64,000 bases of DNA from JAQWCH01 sp050952725 (GTDB lineage Bacteria > Bacillota_I > Bacilli_A > RFN20 > CAG-826). The notes beneath the pieces were generated by a model, which saw only the letters and a list, made by a program, of their open reading frames with translations, was not told where the DNA came from and searched no databases. A program made the translations under genes and the position numbers. The stretch spans positions 1 through 64,000 of the forward strand of contig JBMNLN010000001.1 of assembly GCA_050952725.1 (NCBI GenBank), given 5' to 3'. Numbering within the stretch: position 1 is the first letter of the stretch; the number at the start of each line of letters is the position of its first letter. Positions 32,344-40,230 of this stretch are shown here, piece by piece.

Positions 32344-32568
32344 TTATAACTTACTTTGAATTGCCTTATAGACGTCTTCCACCGTTTTGAAATTTGGCAT
32401 CTCTTCATTGGTGAATTCGATTCCAAATTGTTCTTCGAGTTTGATGAGAAGTTCGACGAGATCAAGGGAATCAAGACCGAGTTCGCGTAACTCAGCTTTG
32501 GGATCAACATGGTCGACTTTAAGGGCTTCAGCGAAGGTCGTCTCAATTTTTTTCATTTTTTCTTGCAT
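32344..32568 (-). CDS. acpP: Acyl carrier protein
   Basis: 74 residues with the attachment motif LGLDSLDLVELLIKLEE; the Ser in DSLD takes the 4'-phosphopantetheine arm. Charge and length are typical of fatty-acid-type ACP. It has its own sigma-A promoter and no fatty acid synthesis gene next to it, so it is either the general ACP or one serving a dedicated acyl transfer. The first ATG is 14 bases after AAAGGA, a long gap; a second ATG four codons in is possible. tRNA-Asn and tRNA-Glu follow on the same strand. Confidence 0.92.
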   Translation of the reverse strand: MQEKMKKIETTFAEALKVDHVDPKAELRELGLDSLDLVELLIKLEEQFGIEFTNEEMPNFKTVEDVYKAIQSKL

Positions 32569-32608
32569 AAGATCAGATGGTTTCCTTTCTATTCAAGTTG
32601 CAAGTTGT

Positions 32609-32637
32609 ATTATATCTTTTTCTGGGGCAAATCTCAA
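32609..32637 (-). promoter_or_regulatory. acpP: Sigma-A promoter of the ACP gene
   Basis: Minus strand: -35 TTGAGA (32637-32632), 17-bp spacer, -10 TATAAT (32614-32609). It begins right after the terminator of the pilus operon. Confidence 0.75.
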
Positions 32638-32660
32638 CAAAAAAGGGCCAACGGCCCTTT
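32636..32660 (-). terminator. Terminator of the Tad-like operon
   Basis: AAAGGGCC/GGCCCTTT with loop GTT, followed by TTTTTTG on the minus strand. It lies 10 bp after the pilin-like gene. Confidence 0.85.
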
Positions 32661-32669
32661 CTCTCTTGC

Positions 32670-32843
32670 TTAGAAGTGCTCAATTTGAATCCGCGCTGAG
32701 GGCGGGTTCGCCACTTGTTGGCTGATTTGTGAGGCGACATTGTTGGCGGCATCTTTGAATACTTGGGTAAAGATGCCAGCGATAATCCCAAAGATACTCA
32801 AAACGAGCACAACGCCGAGAATTTGACCTTTAATTTCTCCCAT
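32670..32843 (-). CDS. 57-residue Flp/pilin-like membrane protein
   Basis: The ATG at 32843 has a strong site (AAAGGGGGAAG) upstream; the frame ends with TAA at 32672-32670. MGEIKGQILGVVLVLSIFGI is a short charged N-terminus with Glu3 and then one hydrophobic helix (~8-27). An amphipathic segment follows (QVFKDAANNVASQISQQV) and a Pro-containing tail. This is the size and shape of Flp pilins or small pseudopilins of Tad systems. It is the last gene after TadA, TadB and TadC homologues. No prepilin peptidase gene is in the window and no clear G-x4-E cleavage site is certain. The pilin role is inferred from context. Confidence 0.6.
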   Translation of the reverse strand: MGEIKGQILGVVLVLSIFGIIAGIFTQVFKDAANNVASQISQQVANPPSARIQIEHF

Positions 32844-32858
32844 ACTTCCCCCTTTCTT

Positions 32859-33200
32859 TTAGTTGTAATATCCAATAACAGTTGAGCGTTTGACCGCGAT
32901 GGTCATTTTCTCTTTTTGAATGATTAATGGTTGAAAATCGCGAGTGATGACAAAGACAACGGTGTCCCCATAATGCGGTGCGCAATTTTCCAAACATTGG
33001 AAATAGGTATTTGGATAAGATAAGACATATTCAATCGTTTCCTCAGTGATCATTCCGTCATAACCGATGCGTTGCGCCACATGCGTCGCAAGCGCATCAA
33101 GTTCACTATGAATAATTTGGATGTTGCTCAGATCACCTCCAAAAAGCAGGACTTGGAGAACAAACAGCAAAGATAAGAGGACGCCGACTTTAGAACCCAT
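32859..33200 (-). CDS. TadE-like minor pilin or secretion protein
   Basis: 113 residues. An N-terminal helix (~5-21, VGVLLSLLFVLQVLLFGG) is followed by an extracytosolic domain with alpha then beta character (HSELDALATHVAQRIGYDGM; later GDTVVFVITRDFQPLI and MTIAVKRSTVIG). Two Cys (CLENC) may form a disulfide. The layout, a single helix at the N-terminus and a small outer domain, fits TadE/TadF-type pseudopilins. It overlaps the TadC-like gene by 11 bp and lies 15 bp before the pilin-like gene. The family was not firmly recognised. Confidence 0.6.
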   Translation of the reverse strand: MGSKVGVLLSLLFVLQVLLFGGDLSNIQIIHSELDALATHVAQRIGYDGMITEETIEYVLSYPNTYFQCLENCAPHYGDTVVFVITRDFQPLIIQKEKMTIAVKRSTVIGYYN

Positions 33201-33852
33201 TCATCAACCCTCCAATCATGCGAATAATTCCCATCGCTAACGCTAAGACTAAGACCGCTGCCCCTAGAAGCGCGCTTAAATTGAGGCGTTCAATTCGTCT
33301 TGTTTTACGCTCATGGTTTTGTTCACTCACCAAGGTGTCGTATTTATTAAATAGATAATTGAATTGCCATAAGTACCGCTCATTGCGACCAGTATCGATC
33401 ATCTGATACATCGCAATCGCGATTTCTTCAATTAAAGGATGGGAAAAACATCGCGCAAATTCAAGAAAGGGACGAATACTCGTATCGTTTTCAATGTTGA
33501 CAATCAAGTTTTCTAAGACCGGTTTCATCGTCAAAGATGCATGATTAAGACAGAGTTGTAATGCCTGATAAACATTGCGGCCATGCTGTGAATAAACGCG
33601 GAAATACGTAAAAATCACTGCAAACTCGCTATCATTTAATCGTCTCTTTTCTTTTATCGCCTGTTCGACATAAAAGTAAAAGCCAAAAATGATGATGAAT
33701 AAAACACCGAGGGTCAAAGCTAAATACACATATTGTTGAACGATGATGCAATAGGTGCTTATGCCCAAAGCCAAAACTATCAAGATAATCAAACTCGTTT
33801 TAATCTTTTTTACGTTTAAACCAAGAACCTTGGCGTTTTGCCACCACTTCAT
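33190..33852 (-). CDS. Type II secretion F-domain protein, TadC-like
   Basis: 220 residues. Two membrane helices near the N-terminus (~18-36 and 40-58) are followed by a cytosolic helical region (EFAVIFTYFRVYSQHGRNVY, PFLEFARCFSHPLIEEIAIA) and a C-terminal helix (~190-212). This is the T2SSF arrangement of inner-membrane platform proteins. It overlaps a second such gene (33800) by 53 bp; the pair matches TadB and TadC. They form the membrane platform on which the ATPase acts to assemble a pilus. Confidence 0.72.
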   Translation of the reverse strand: MKWWQNAKVLGLNVKKIKTSLIILIVLALGISTYCIIVQQYVYLALTLGVLFIIIFGFYFYVEQAIKEKRRLNDSEFAVIFTYFRVYSQHGRNVYQALQLCLNHASLTMKPVLENLIVNIENDTSIRPFLEFARCFSHPLIEEIAIAMYQMIDTGRNERYLWQFNYLFNKYDTLVSEQNHERKTRRIERLNLSALLGAAVLVLALAMGIIRMIGGLMNGF

Positions 33853-34555
33853 AATGTCGCCTTCCTTTATTATCGATTGGAGCGAGAAACATCGCCCGGA
33901 TTACCGCCACTAAAGCGGTGATAAAAATCAAAAAGAATATGCTCAGCAGAAACAAAAATAAAGCACTATTGAGCATCCTTTGATACATCGTCCCAAGACT
34001 AAAACGAGTCGCGAGTAAAATCACAAATGTCAAGCCCCAAAGCAGACTAAATTCACCGATTTTGCGCGCGAAAAGAAATTCATCCCGAGTCAGACTGCGC
34101 ATTTGTTCACGAATACTTCCAAGAAGCAATTCGCCCATGGTTAATACTTCGCCTCCTTCTTGTTCATAGACTTTTAAAAAGTCGACAAAGAGATGATAGA
34201 TATCAATGTGAAAATAATGAGTTAAATAAGCCGTTTTTTCCTGAGGCAGCATCCCTTCAATTCTTTTAGCCCAAATTCTCAACTCTGGTGAAAATTGCTT
34301 TTCGAGAATTTTATAGGTGTGAGGAATATTGCGGTGCACACTGAGAGTTAGCAAAAAATTGTTCATAAATTGATAACCGCTTTTTTGCCGTGAACTCCGA
34401 ATTTGATATTGCCGCACCAAGGGAACGACAAAGAAGAAGCCTACGAATAAATATAATCCACCGATGACGAGTCCGATGCGCCAACTGGCAAAGCCCAGCA
34501 TTCCAAAGATAAAACCGACCCCCAGCAGTAAAAAAGGAATAAGATAGATCAGCAT
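33800..34555 (-). CDS. Type II secretion F-domain protein, TadB-like
   Basis: 251 residues: two N-terminal membrane helices (~2-22 and 26-48), a cytosolic domain with FMNNFLLTLSVHRNIPHTYKI and EQEGGEVLTMGELLLGSIREQM (shown in part), and two C-terminal helices (~170-190 and 197-220). The E-x-G-G motif and length fit TadB. It overlaps the ATPase gene by 7 bp and the TadC-like gene by 53 bp. It is a platform protein of the Tad-like machine. Confidence 0.75.
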   Translation of the reverse strand: MLIYLIPFLLLGVGFIFGMLGFASWRIGLVIGGLYLFVGFFFVVPLVRQYQIRSSRQKSGYQFMNNFLLTLSVHRNIPHTYKILEKQFSPELRIWAKRIEGMLPQEKTAYLTHYFHIDIYHLFVDFLKVYEQEGGEVLTMGELLLGSIREQMRSLTRDEFLFARKIGEFSLLWGLTFVILLATRFSLGTMYQRMLNSALFLFLLSIFFLIFITALVAVIRAMFLAPIDNKGRRHYEVVAKRQGSWFKRKKD

Positions 34556-35604
34556 CTGCTCTTCTCCTTCCAGCGCTTGAGCAGTTTGCTTTCTTCTTTA
34601 AGTAATCCTTGCAACTTGCAAGGCAAAGGATAAAAACGGGATTTAATTCCCTCCCTTTCATAAAGAATTGCTAAATCCTCCTGGTTTCCTTGGGCGAGAT
34701 AGCCAAGACTACTTAAATAACGGACGATTTCCCCCCTTTGATTAATGCGGGCTTTAAGGTGAATAATGATAGGAAATAAATGGATAATATCCTGGTAGAC
34801 TAGCGAATAATCGAGATTTTTGTCTCCCATCAACACCATGCGGGTTAAGCGGGAGGGACAAGAAACCAAGCTCGGTGCGTGAATCGTCGTTATTAAAGGG
34901 TGACCGCCTAAAGCCGCATTGAGAACTTCAAGCATTTCTTCGCCGCGACTTTCAGCGATAATTAACCAATCTGGATGGGCGCGGAGTCCATTGCGAATCA
35001 ACTGGGAAAAACTCGCTTGAGGATGCCAATTATTGCACTCCCATATAGTTAAATCCAACTCGGGATTTCTTACGTCTTCTAACTCGAGAATATTATCGAT
35101 GACGATAACGCGACTAGCCGATGGTAACTTCGTTAATAAATATTTTTGCAATTCGGTTTTTCCCGTTCCCGTGCGGCCGCTAATCACGATGGTTAATTTA
35201 ATTTTTAAGGAGGCGACCAGTAAATCCTTCACTAGTTCTGGCATGAACTTGCCGTCTTCATAATCGATGATTTCACCACTTCTTTTCCTAATCGCAAAGG
35301 TTACCGCCTTTTCATAATCAATTCTCCCAATCGAAGGATGGACTGCATTTAATCGGAGATGTTTAACGCTAATATCGAGAACGGGATCTTGCACGGAAAA
35401 TTGCTCACCGCTCAAATTGGCGATTTGGCGAATAAAATTCATCGCCTCTTCTGGCGAGAGATGAATCTCGCTTTTTTTCCGTCCGCGTTTGCTATCTTGA
35501 TAATAAATATCTCGCCCGTTAAAAGTGATATCCGTTAGACTTGGTATTTCTAATAACGGCCCCAAAGGGCTTGCTAAAAGAAAGTTGATAATCCGTTCAT
35601 TCAT
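34549..35604 (-). CDS. tadA: Tad-type secretion/pilus ATPase (TadA/CpaF-like)
   Basis: The ATG at 35604 is used; the frame extends 4 codons further to a TTG. About 351 residues. An N-terminal domain (PSLTDITFNGRDIYYQ, then LSGEQFSVQDPVLDISV) precedes Walker A GRTGTGKTELQKYL (~164-177), an Asp box VIDNILELED, Walker B-like WLIIAESRGEEMLEVLNAA and the His box LITTIHAP. This is the order in TadA/CpaF hexameric ATPases, which drive pilus assembly. It overlaps the genes on both sides. No TadZ, secretin or peptidase is nearby, as expected for part of a Gram-positive system. Confidence 0.88.
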   Translation of the reverse strand: MNERIINFLLASPLGPLLEIPSLTDITFNGRDIYYQDSKRGRKKSEIHLSPEEAMNFIRQIANLSGEQFSVQDPVLDISVKHLRLNAVHPSIGRIDYEKAVTFAIRKRSGEIIDYEDGKFMPELVKDLLVASLKIKLTIVISGRTGTGKTELQKYLLTKLPSASRVIVIDNILELEDVRNPELDLTIWECNNWHPQASFSQLIRNGLRAHPDWLIIAESRGEEMLEVLNAALGGHPLITTIHAPSLVSCPSRLTRMVLMGDKNLDYSLVYQDIIHLFPIIIHLKARINQRGEIVRYLSSLGYLAQGNQEDLAILYEREGIKSRFYPLPCKLQGLLKEESKLLKRWKEKSRC

Positions 35605-35983
35605 AGCGGCTTTCAATCTTGAAATTTTGATAATAGCTATACATCGGCATCGGGACCAAATCGACCATCAGATGAATTTGCACCCCGCGACAATCATTAA
35701 AACAATATGTTTCTGTCTCGAGATCGTAATAATAAAAACTGATTTTATACTTTGAAGTATAAGGCGCGAGTTCGACACGAAGATAATCATTAACTGCTTT
35801 TTCCAACTCGATTTTAGAAAAAAACGGAGCCTGTTCCATGTCTTGATCTAAAACCACCCCTTGATCAATTACCCCATGGTTGAGAAGGAGGAAAGTGCGA
35901 TGAATTCCCATAAAACGATATTGATAACTAAACAGGCTCATCGATGAGAGTAAGAACATCATCGCCAGAAAGAGATTAACCAT
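35597..35983 (-). CDS. TadE-like single-helix protein of the Tad-like operon
   Basis: 128 residues. A hydrophobic N-terminal helix (MVNLFLAMMFLLSSMSLFSY) is followed by an outer domain with EKAVNDYLRVELAPYTSKYK and ISFYYYDLETETYCFNDCRG, the two Cys possibly forming a disulfide. The shape fits pseudopilins or TadE-like proteins, but no family was recognised. It overlaps the secreted-protein gene upstream by 8 bp and the ATPase gene downstream by 8 bp, so it belongs to the operon. Confidence 0.55.
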   Translation of the reverse strand: MVNLFLAMMFLLSSMSLFSYQYRFMGIHRTFLLLNHGVIDQGVVLDQDMEQAPFFSKIELEKAVNDYLRVELAPYTSKYKISFYYYDLETETYCFNDCRGVQIHLMVDLVPMPMYSYYQNFKIESRYE

Positions 35984-37004
35984 CCGTGCTCACCTCATGG
36001 ACCGTTACTCCCCATTCTGGAACTGATTCGGAGGAACTCGATAAATAATAACTGCTATCATGATGACGACTGTAATAGGGGAAAAGCGAAATTAAGTTAA
36101 ACAGGTAATTGACCTGAATTTGGTTATAACCAAGCGGACCGACTTCCAAGGAAAAGCGCATCGTTTTTCCAAGCGAAAAACTGTTGAGAGGAAAATAAAA
36201 ATTTTTAGTTACCGACCAGCCAAATTCAAAATAGGGCGAGATGATCATCGTCGTTTTTTCATAGAAGAGATAATCGCTAAATTCAAAATAGTATTTTTGT
36301 TGGGTTGGATTAAAGAACATCTGCAAGTTCAAAGAGAAGTTTTTATTTTGATCATGAGGGAATTTAGGGAAGATATGGTTCGGATCAGACACGATTAAGC
36401 GGGCAGGTGCTTCAAGAACTAGTTCTGGATCTAAGTTGTAAGCAAAATCCAAAAGTCTAAGATTGAATTTATGATAGAATTCTTGAACCCGAAACCCATC
36501 ATAGCCGGTGAAATGAAATACTTCCTCAAGATAACGAGGGCCCTGATTGTAAACTAACTCCGTCAACTTTCCACTAGCGACATAACGCTTATTATAGATG
36601 TGTTCGGGTTTAACTACTCCCGCTTCGGGAAAGTGAACCTTAAAAAAATAAAAAGGATGAAGATGACTATCTTCGGTAACGACGATACGTACCGTTTTGG
36701 AATATTCAAAAAGTCTTTGGGTATATTTAAAATAAATTTTGTATTCTTGATGGGCCATGCAATGTTGCCGCATAGTATGGAAAGTATAGTAAGAACCATC
36801 ATAGATTACTTGCATGAAAATTTCATAATAAGCGAAGACATTTGGTTTAAAATAAATATACTGTTGATCATCATAAGTGGTCTTAATCGGGCGCAGGGGT
36901 TCTTTCGTGTAAAAAGGATAATGAATCGCTTTTGATTGCACATTCTGACTCGTGCCGGATAAGGGCAAAAAAACAAACATCAATATCGCTATAACTCTTT
37001 TCAT
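35976..37004 (-). CDS. Secreted protein heading the Tad-like operon
   Basis: The ATG at 37004 gives a signal peptide (MKRVIAILMFVFLPLSG); the frame opens earlier with a TTG at 37028. About 342 residues, Tyr- and Phe-rich and mostly beta in look (YIYFKPNVFAYYEIFMQV, HTMRQHCMAHQEYKIYFKY). The C-terminus has a hydrophobic stretch near NYLFNLISLFPYY and a Ser-rich tail. No family is recognised. It is the first gene of the operon and overlaps the next by 8 bp, so it may be a surface or pilus component of the machine. It may also be anchored only by an uncleaved signal helix. Confidence 0.6.
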   Translation of the reverse strand: MKRVIAILMFVFLPLSGTSQNVQSKAIHYPFYTKEPLRPIKTTYDDQQYIYFKPNVFAYYEIFMQVIYDGSYYTFHTMRQHCMAHQEYKIYFKYTQRLFEYSKTVRIVVTEDSHLHPFYFFKVHFPEAGVVKPEHIYNKRYVASGKLTELVYNQGPRYLEEVFHFTGYDGFRVQEFYHKFNLRLLDFAYNLDPELVLEAPARLIVSDPNHIFPKFPHDQNKNFSLNLQMFFNPTQQKYYFEFSDYLFYEKTTMIISPYFEFGWSVTKNFYFPLNSFSLGKTMRFSLEVGPLGYNQIQVNYLFNLISLFPYYSRHHDSSYYLSSSSESVPEWGVTVHEVSTDG

Positions 37005-37037
37005 AAACCAAACTTTTTCAAGAAACAAATGAGCAAG

Positions 37038-37097
37038 TCATCTCGTCATCATCTTTTGCATACGATCTCCAAGATTTTCTTGAGGGTGATTACTCAT
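37038..37097 (-). CDS. Possible 19-codon leader ORF upstream of the Tad-like operon
   Basis: ATG at 37097 after AGGAGAACAGAAGAAAA, 19 codons (MSNHPQENLGDRMQKMMTR), TGA at 37040-37038, ending 33 bp before the secreted-protein ATG. It has a ribosome site but no known relative and could be chance. If translated it may couple or regulate the operon. Confidence 0.25.
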   Translation of the reverse strand: MSNHPQENLGDRMQKMMTR

Positions 37098-37212
37098 TTT
37101 TTCTTCTGTTCTCCTCTTACCTATTACATAGAAAAGAAAACCGCTAAATGTATCGAAAGATCGATGGTTATTCCCTGTGGCTTCCCCTATAATTAAAGCA
37201 AGGAAGAACGAT

Positions 37213-37755
37213 ATGATTATTCTCGTTGGAGCAAGTGCTTCTGGTAAAACTGAAGTCGCCAAGCGGCTCTTCACTCGCTATGGACTAAAAAAAGTCATCA
37301 CCCATACGACACGGATCATTCGCCCTAGCGAAACACGCGGAGTTGATTATCATTTTGTGAGTCGCGAGGAATTTTTCAATCTTAAAGAAAAAGGAATTTT
37401 TGTCGAGACTGCTCTATATAACGGAAATTATTATGGGACTTCTTTTGCCGAAGTTGGCGATGATAAAGTTTTAATTGTTGAACCTCATGGACTAGCCGCT
37501 TTTAAAAATCTAAAAGATCCGCGGATTGTCGCTTTCTTTTTGGAAACAAGTGCGACCATCCGCCGGCAGCGGATGCATCTTCGCGGCGATGAGGAAGATA
37601 TAATAAAAAGTCGTCTTGCCGACGACGAACAGGCCTTTAGTCAAGAGTTTATCGCGATTGCCGATTATGCTTTATGCACCGATGATTTAACGATTGATCA
37701 AGTCGCACGTTATATCTATGAAACCTATCAAAAGCACCTTCGCAAATTTCAATAA
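37213..37755 (+). CDS. Guanylate-kinase-like nucleoside monophosphate kinase
   Basis: The ATG at 37213 has AAGGAAG upstream; a longer frame from 37177 lacks one. 180 residues. P-loop GASASGKTEVAKRL (~6-19), HTTRIIRPSETRGVDYHFVS (~33-52) with the usual GMP-binding Tyr/Glu/Arg block, YYGTSF, and VEPHGLAAFK. Guanylate kinases make GDP from GMP and ATP. The protein is a little shorter than Gmk (~200) and has changed lid residues, so it may be a paralogue rather than the essential Gmk. It is divergent from the Tad-like operon and convergent with the SDR gene. Confidence 0.75.
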   Translation: MIILVGASASGKTEVAKRLFTRYGLKKVITHTTRIIRPSETRGVDYHFVSREEFFNLKEKGIFVETALYNGNYYGTSFAEVGDDKVLIVEPHGLAAFKNLKDPRIVAFFLETSATIRRQRMHLRGDEEDIIKSRLADDEQAFSQEFIAIADYALCTDDLTIDQVARYIYETYQKHLRKFQ

Positions 37756-37759
37756 ACTT

Positions 37760-38701
37760 TTATAAATACGGTTTGAGTAATTGCAAAGTCGCCGCTAATA
37801 ATTGACGCGGCTTTTTTTCTAAAGCCGTCGGATAAGGGATGGCTTTGGGATAACCGCTAATTGCAAATAAGCCCCGGGGGACAACCACCGCTTTTTCTAT
37901 AGGTTGAGCGGTACCTAAAATATAGGGAATGGCCAAAGAGGCCACTTCATTTCCATGAGTGAAAAGGGTCAAAGTGTAATTAGCTAAACGGACAAACCAC
38001 TTCGGAAAACTCTTGCGATTGCTATTGACAATGTTGGTCGCAGTCAACCCAGGGTGCATCAAGTGAACGGATACCTGCGTCGGAAGCGGCAAATCCTTGC
38101 GAAGTTGATAACCATGGGATAAAGCATAGGCTAGCGTTCCAATCGCGGTTTTCGAGACATAATATTGAAATTGAACTCCCTTGGTTGCATCATCTAAGAT
38201 TCCAGGTAAGTATTGCAAATAACGGGACTTCCACACAAAAGAGCCAACAAATACCAGCCGGATTTTTTTCCCGTTATCCAAGACACCATGTTCTAATAAG
38301 CGCGTTAAAAGATAATAGACGCCAAGATAATTCGTGCCTGTAGTCAAAGGAAAGCCTTGTTTGGTGACCGCATCCTTGGCTGGATGATAAATACCCGCGT
38401 TGAAGACAAAACCATCAAAATCAGAATGACTTTTCTTTAAAGCGAGGACAAATTCATCGATTTTAGCAAAATCAGCTTGATCAAAGGCAAGATAGGATAA
38501 TTTTGCCTCAGGATAATCTTCTTTGATTTCATCGATTGCTTGACCAGCTTTAGTTTGACTACGACAAGCCATAACGACATGCGCGCCATCGGCAACAAGA
38601 TGCTTACTCGCCGCTAGACCAATCCCAGAATTAGCCCCAGTCACAATATATTTACGTCCTTGCAAATGAGGAAAGGGATGTTTAATTTTCTTTGCCCGCA
38701 T
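37760..38701 (-). CDS. SDR-family NAD(P)-dependent oxidoreductase
   Basis: 313 residues. Classical SDR: nucleotide-binding TGANSGIGLAASKHL (~18-32), NAGIY (~100), catalytic YYVSK (Tyr-x3-Lys, ~181-185), and VHLMHPGLTATN. It is closest in general look to the protochlorophyllide-reductase-like/retinol-dehydrogenase-like group of SDRs, which reduce or oxidise varied carbonyl compounds. The substrate cannot be given. It lies 2 bp after a small membrane-protein gene on the same strand. Confidence 0.88.
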   Translation of the reverse strand: MRAKKIKHPFPHLQGRKYIVTGANSGIGLAASKHLVADGAHVVMACRSQTKAGQAIDEIKEDYPEAKLSYLAFDQADFAKIDEFVLALKKSHSDFDGFVFNAGIYHPAKDAVTKQGFPLTTGTNYLGVYYLLTRLLEHGVLDNGKKIRLVFVGSFVWKSRYLQYLPGILDDATKGVQFQYYVSKTAIGTLAYALSHGYQLRKDLPLPTQVSVHLMHPGLTATNIVNSNRKSFPKWFVRLANYTLTLFTHGNEVASLAIPYILGTAQPIEKAVVVPRGLFAISGYPKAIPYPTALEKKPRQLLAATLQLLKPYL

Positions 38702-38703
38702 CC

Positions 38704-38874
38704 TTAACTACCCACCGTATACATCAGCACAATAATCGCCATTAGGATTAAAAACAAAACTCCAACCACAAGAAAAATCATCCGAGTTAACTTGCGATCA
38801 ACCGGATTTGCAGCATCGTAACGCGGATCATTGTCTGGGCGCTTTTTATCGCGGGGCTCATGAAACAAAGACAT
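38704..38874 (-). CDS. Small single-helix membrane protein, 56 residues
   Basis: ATG at 38874 to TAA at 38706-38704. A charged N-terminus (HEPRDKKRPDNDPRYDAANP) is followed by one membrane helix (~34-53, MIFLVVGVLFLILMAIIVLM). No strong ribosome site is seen; a TATGATATAA lies just upstream, so the transcript may have a very short leader. It is 2 bp from the SDR gene and probably co-transcribed. The composition is that of a real small membrane protein; no family is recognised. Confidence 0.55.
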   Translation of the reverse strand: MSLFHEPRDKKRPDNDPRYDAANPVDRKLTRMIFLVVGVLFLILMAIIVLMYTVGS

Positions 38875-38970
38875 GGTTATATCATATCATAAACACCAGT
38901 CTCACAATAGTAAAAAGCTGTTCATCGATGTAAACACTTCGTGAAATTATTATCCGATTTATCGGAGAGA

Positions 38971-40227
38971 TTAATCGTCTTCCTCAATTATTTTTTTCAC
39001 TTCAACTTTTTCGACTGCGAATTCGCTTGCTTCAATTACTAGGACTTCGACATCTTCATAAACGAAGCGATCACCAACGACAGCAAAGCGATCGAGCTGT
39101 TCCTGACAAAACCCGCCAACGGTCGAATAATCAGTTTCTTGATCTTCATCGAGATCTAATAATTCAAAGAAGTCATCAATATTCATTTTTCCATCGATGA
39201 CATAAATTCCTGGGGCTTTTTCGATAACCTCTTCTTCGACTTCATCGGTTTCATCCCAAATATCACCGACGATTTCCTCGACGATATCCTCTAAGGTCAC
39301 AATGCCATCGGTTCCCCCAAATTCATCTTTGACAATCACTAAATGCTGTCCCGTTTTCTTCAATTCTTCTAAAATTGAATGTAGCGAACGGGAACGGTGA
39401 ACATAAATCGGAGGGAGTAATAACGTCTTTATATCCACTTCTTCACCGGTGAGAATGGCGCGAACGAGTTTTTTCGTCGGGAGAATGCCGATGATATTAT
39501 CGATGGTGTCATCATAGACGGGGACACGCGAGTAATTAAAAATTTCTTCACTATTGATAAACTCTTGAAAGGAGTCATTGATATCAAAGGCAAAGATATC
39601 AACCCGAGGTGTCATCACTTCATAAGCGACCGTTTCCGAAAAATCAATTGCGGAATGAAGCAGTTCGCCTTTCGCCTCATCAATTTCCCCACTTTTTTCA
39701 ATTTCCTCAATTAAAATTTGTAATTCTTCATCCGTGGTGTCTTCGCTCTCTAATTTAACCGTGCGCTTCTCAAACCCCTTTCGAATCGCCCCGACCAGCA
39801 ATCCATCCAAATAGACAATGGGGAAAAAGAGATAATAGAAGAAAAGCATTGGTATCACATAGATAAGGGCTAGACGATTGGCATAGCGAATGGTGATGAT
39901 TTTCGGAGTAATTTCAAAACAGATTAAGAGGACAAGAAAGGTGATTAGTCCCGCAATTGGTCCCATTTCTGGGGCAAGACGGGCGGTCATCCCGGCGACG
40001 ATTGAGGAAATGCCAATATTGGCGAGCGCATTACCAAAAAGCGCTGTAGCCACCGTGGTCGGATAATTTGAAGCAAATTTAAAAGCTCGCTTCTTCAAAA
40101 AGGTCGGATGAGTTTCAATGCTTTTTTTTAAGCGTAAAACATTGAGTGAGCCATAGGCGATTTCGGCGGAGGAAAAAAGAAAACTCATCCCGCACATGAC
40201 CCCGATGAGCAACCATTCATACCACAT
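38971..40227 (-). CDS. CNNM/CorC-family membrane protein with CBS pair
   Basis: 418 residues: DUF21 membrane domain with four helices (1-~140), CBS pair (~195-320; VMTPRVDIFAFD, YSRVPVYDDTIDNIIGIL, VKDEFGGTDGIVTLEDIVEE), and C-terminal CorC/HlyC domain (~340-410; STVGGFCQEQL, VVGDRFVYEDVEV). Family members take part in Mg2+ or Na+/Mg2+ transport and resistance and are regulated by nucleotide binding to the CBS pair. The older label is hemolysin C-like. A second, shorter member follows upstream at 40231 with 3 bp between, so they are co-transcribed and may form a heteromer. Confidence 0.9.
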   Translation of the reverse strand: MWYEWLLIGVMCGMSFLFSSAEIAYGSLNVLRLKKSIETHPTFLKKRAFKFASNYPTTVATALFGNALANIGISSIVAGMTARLAPEMGPIAGLITFLVLLICFEITPKIITIRYANRLALIYVIPMLFFYYLFFPIVYLDGLLVGAIRKGFEKRTVKLESEDTTDEELQILIEEIEKSGEIDEAKGELLHSAIDFSETVAYEVMTPRVDIFAFDINDSFQEFINSEEIFNYSRVPVYDDTIDNIIGILPTKKLVRAILTGEEVDIKTLLLPPIYVHRSRSLHSILEELKKTGQHLVIVKDEFGGTDGIVTLEDIVEEIVGDIWDETDEVEEEVIEKAPGIYVIDGKMNIDDFFELLDLDEDQETDYSTVGGFCQEQLDRFAVVGDRFVYEDVEVLVIEASEFAVEKVEVKKIIEEDD

Positions 40228-40230
40228 CGC

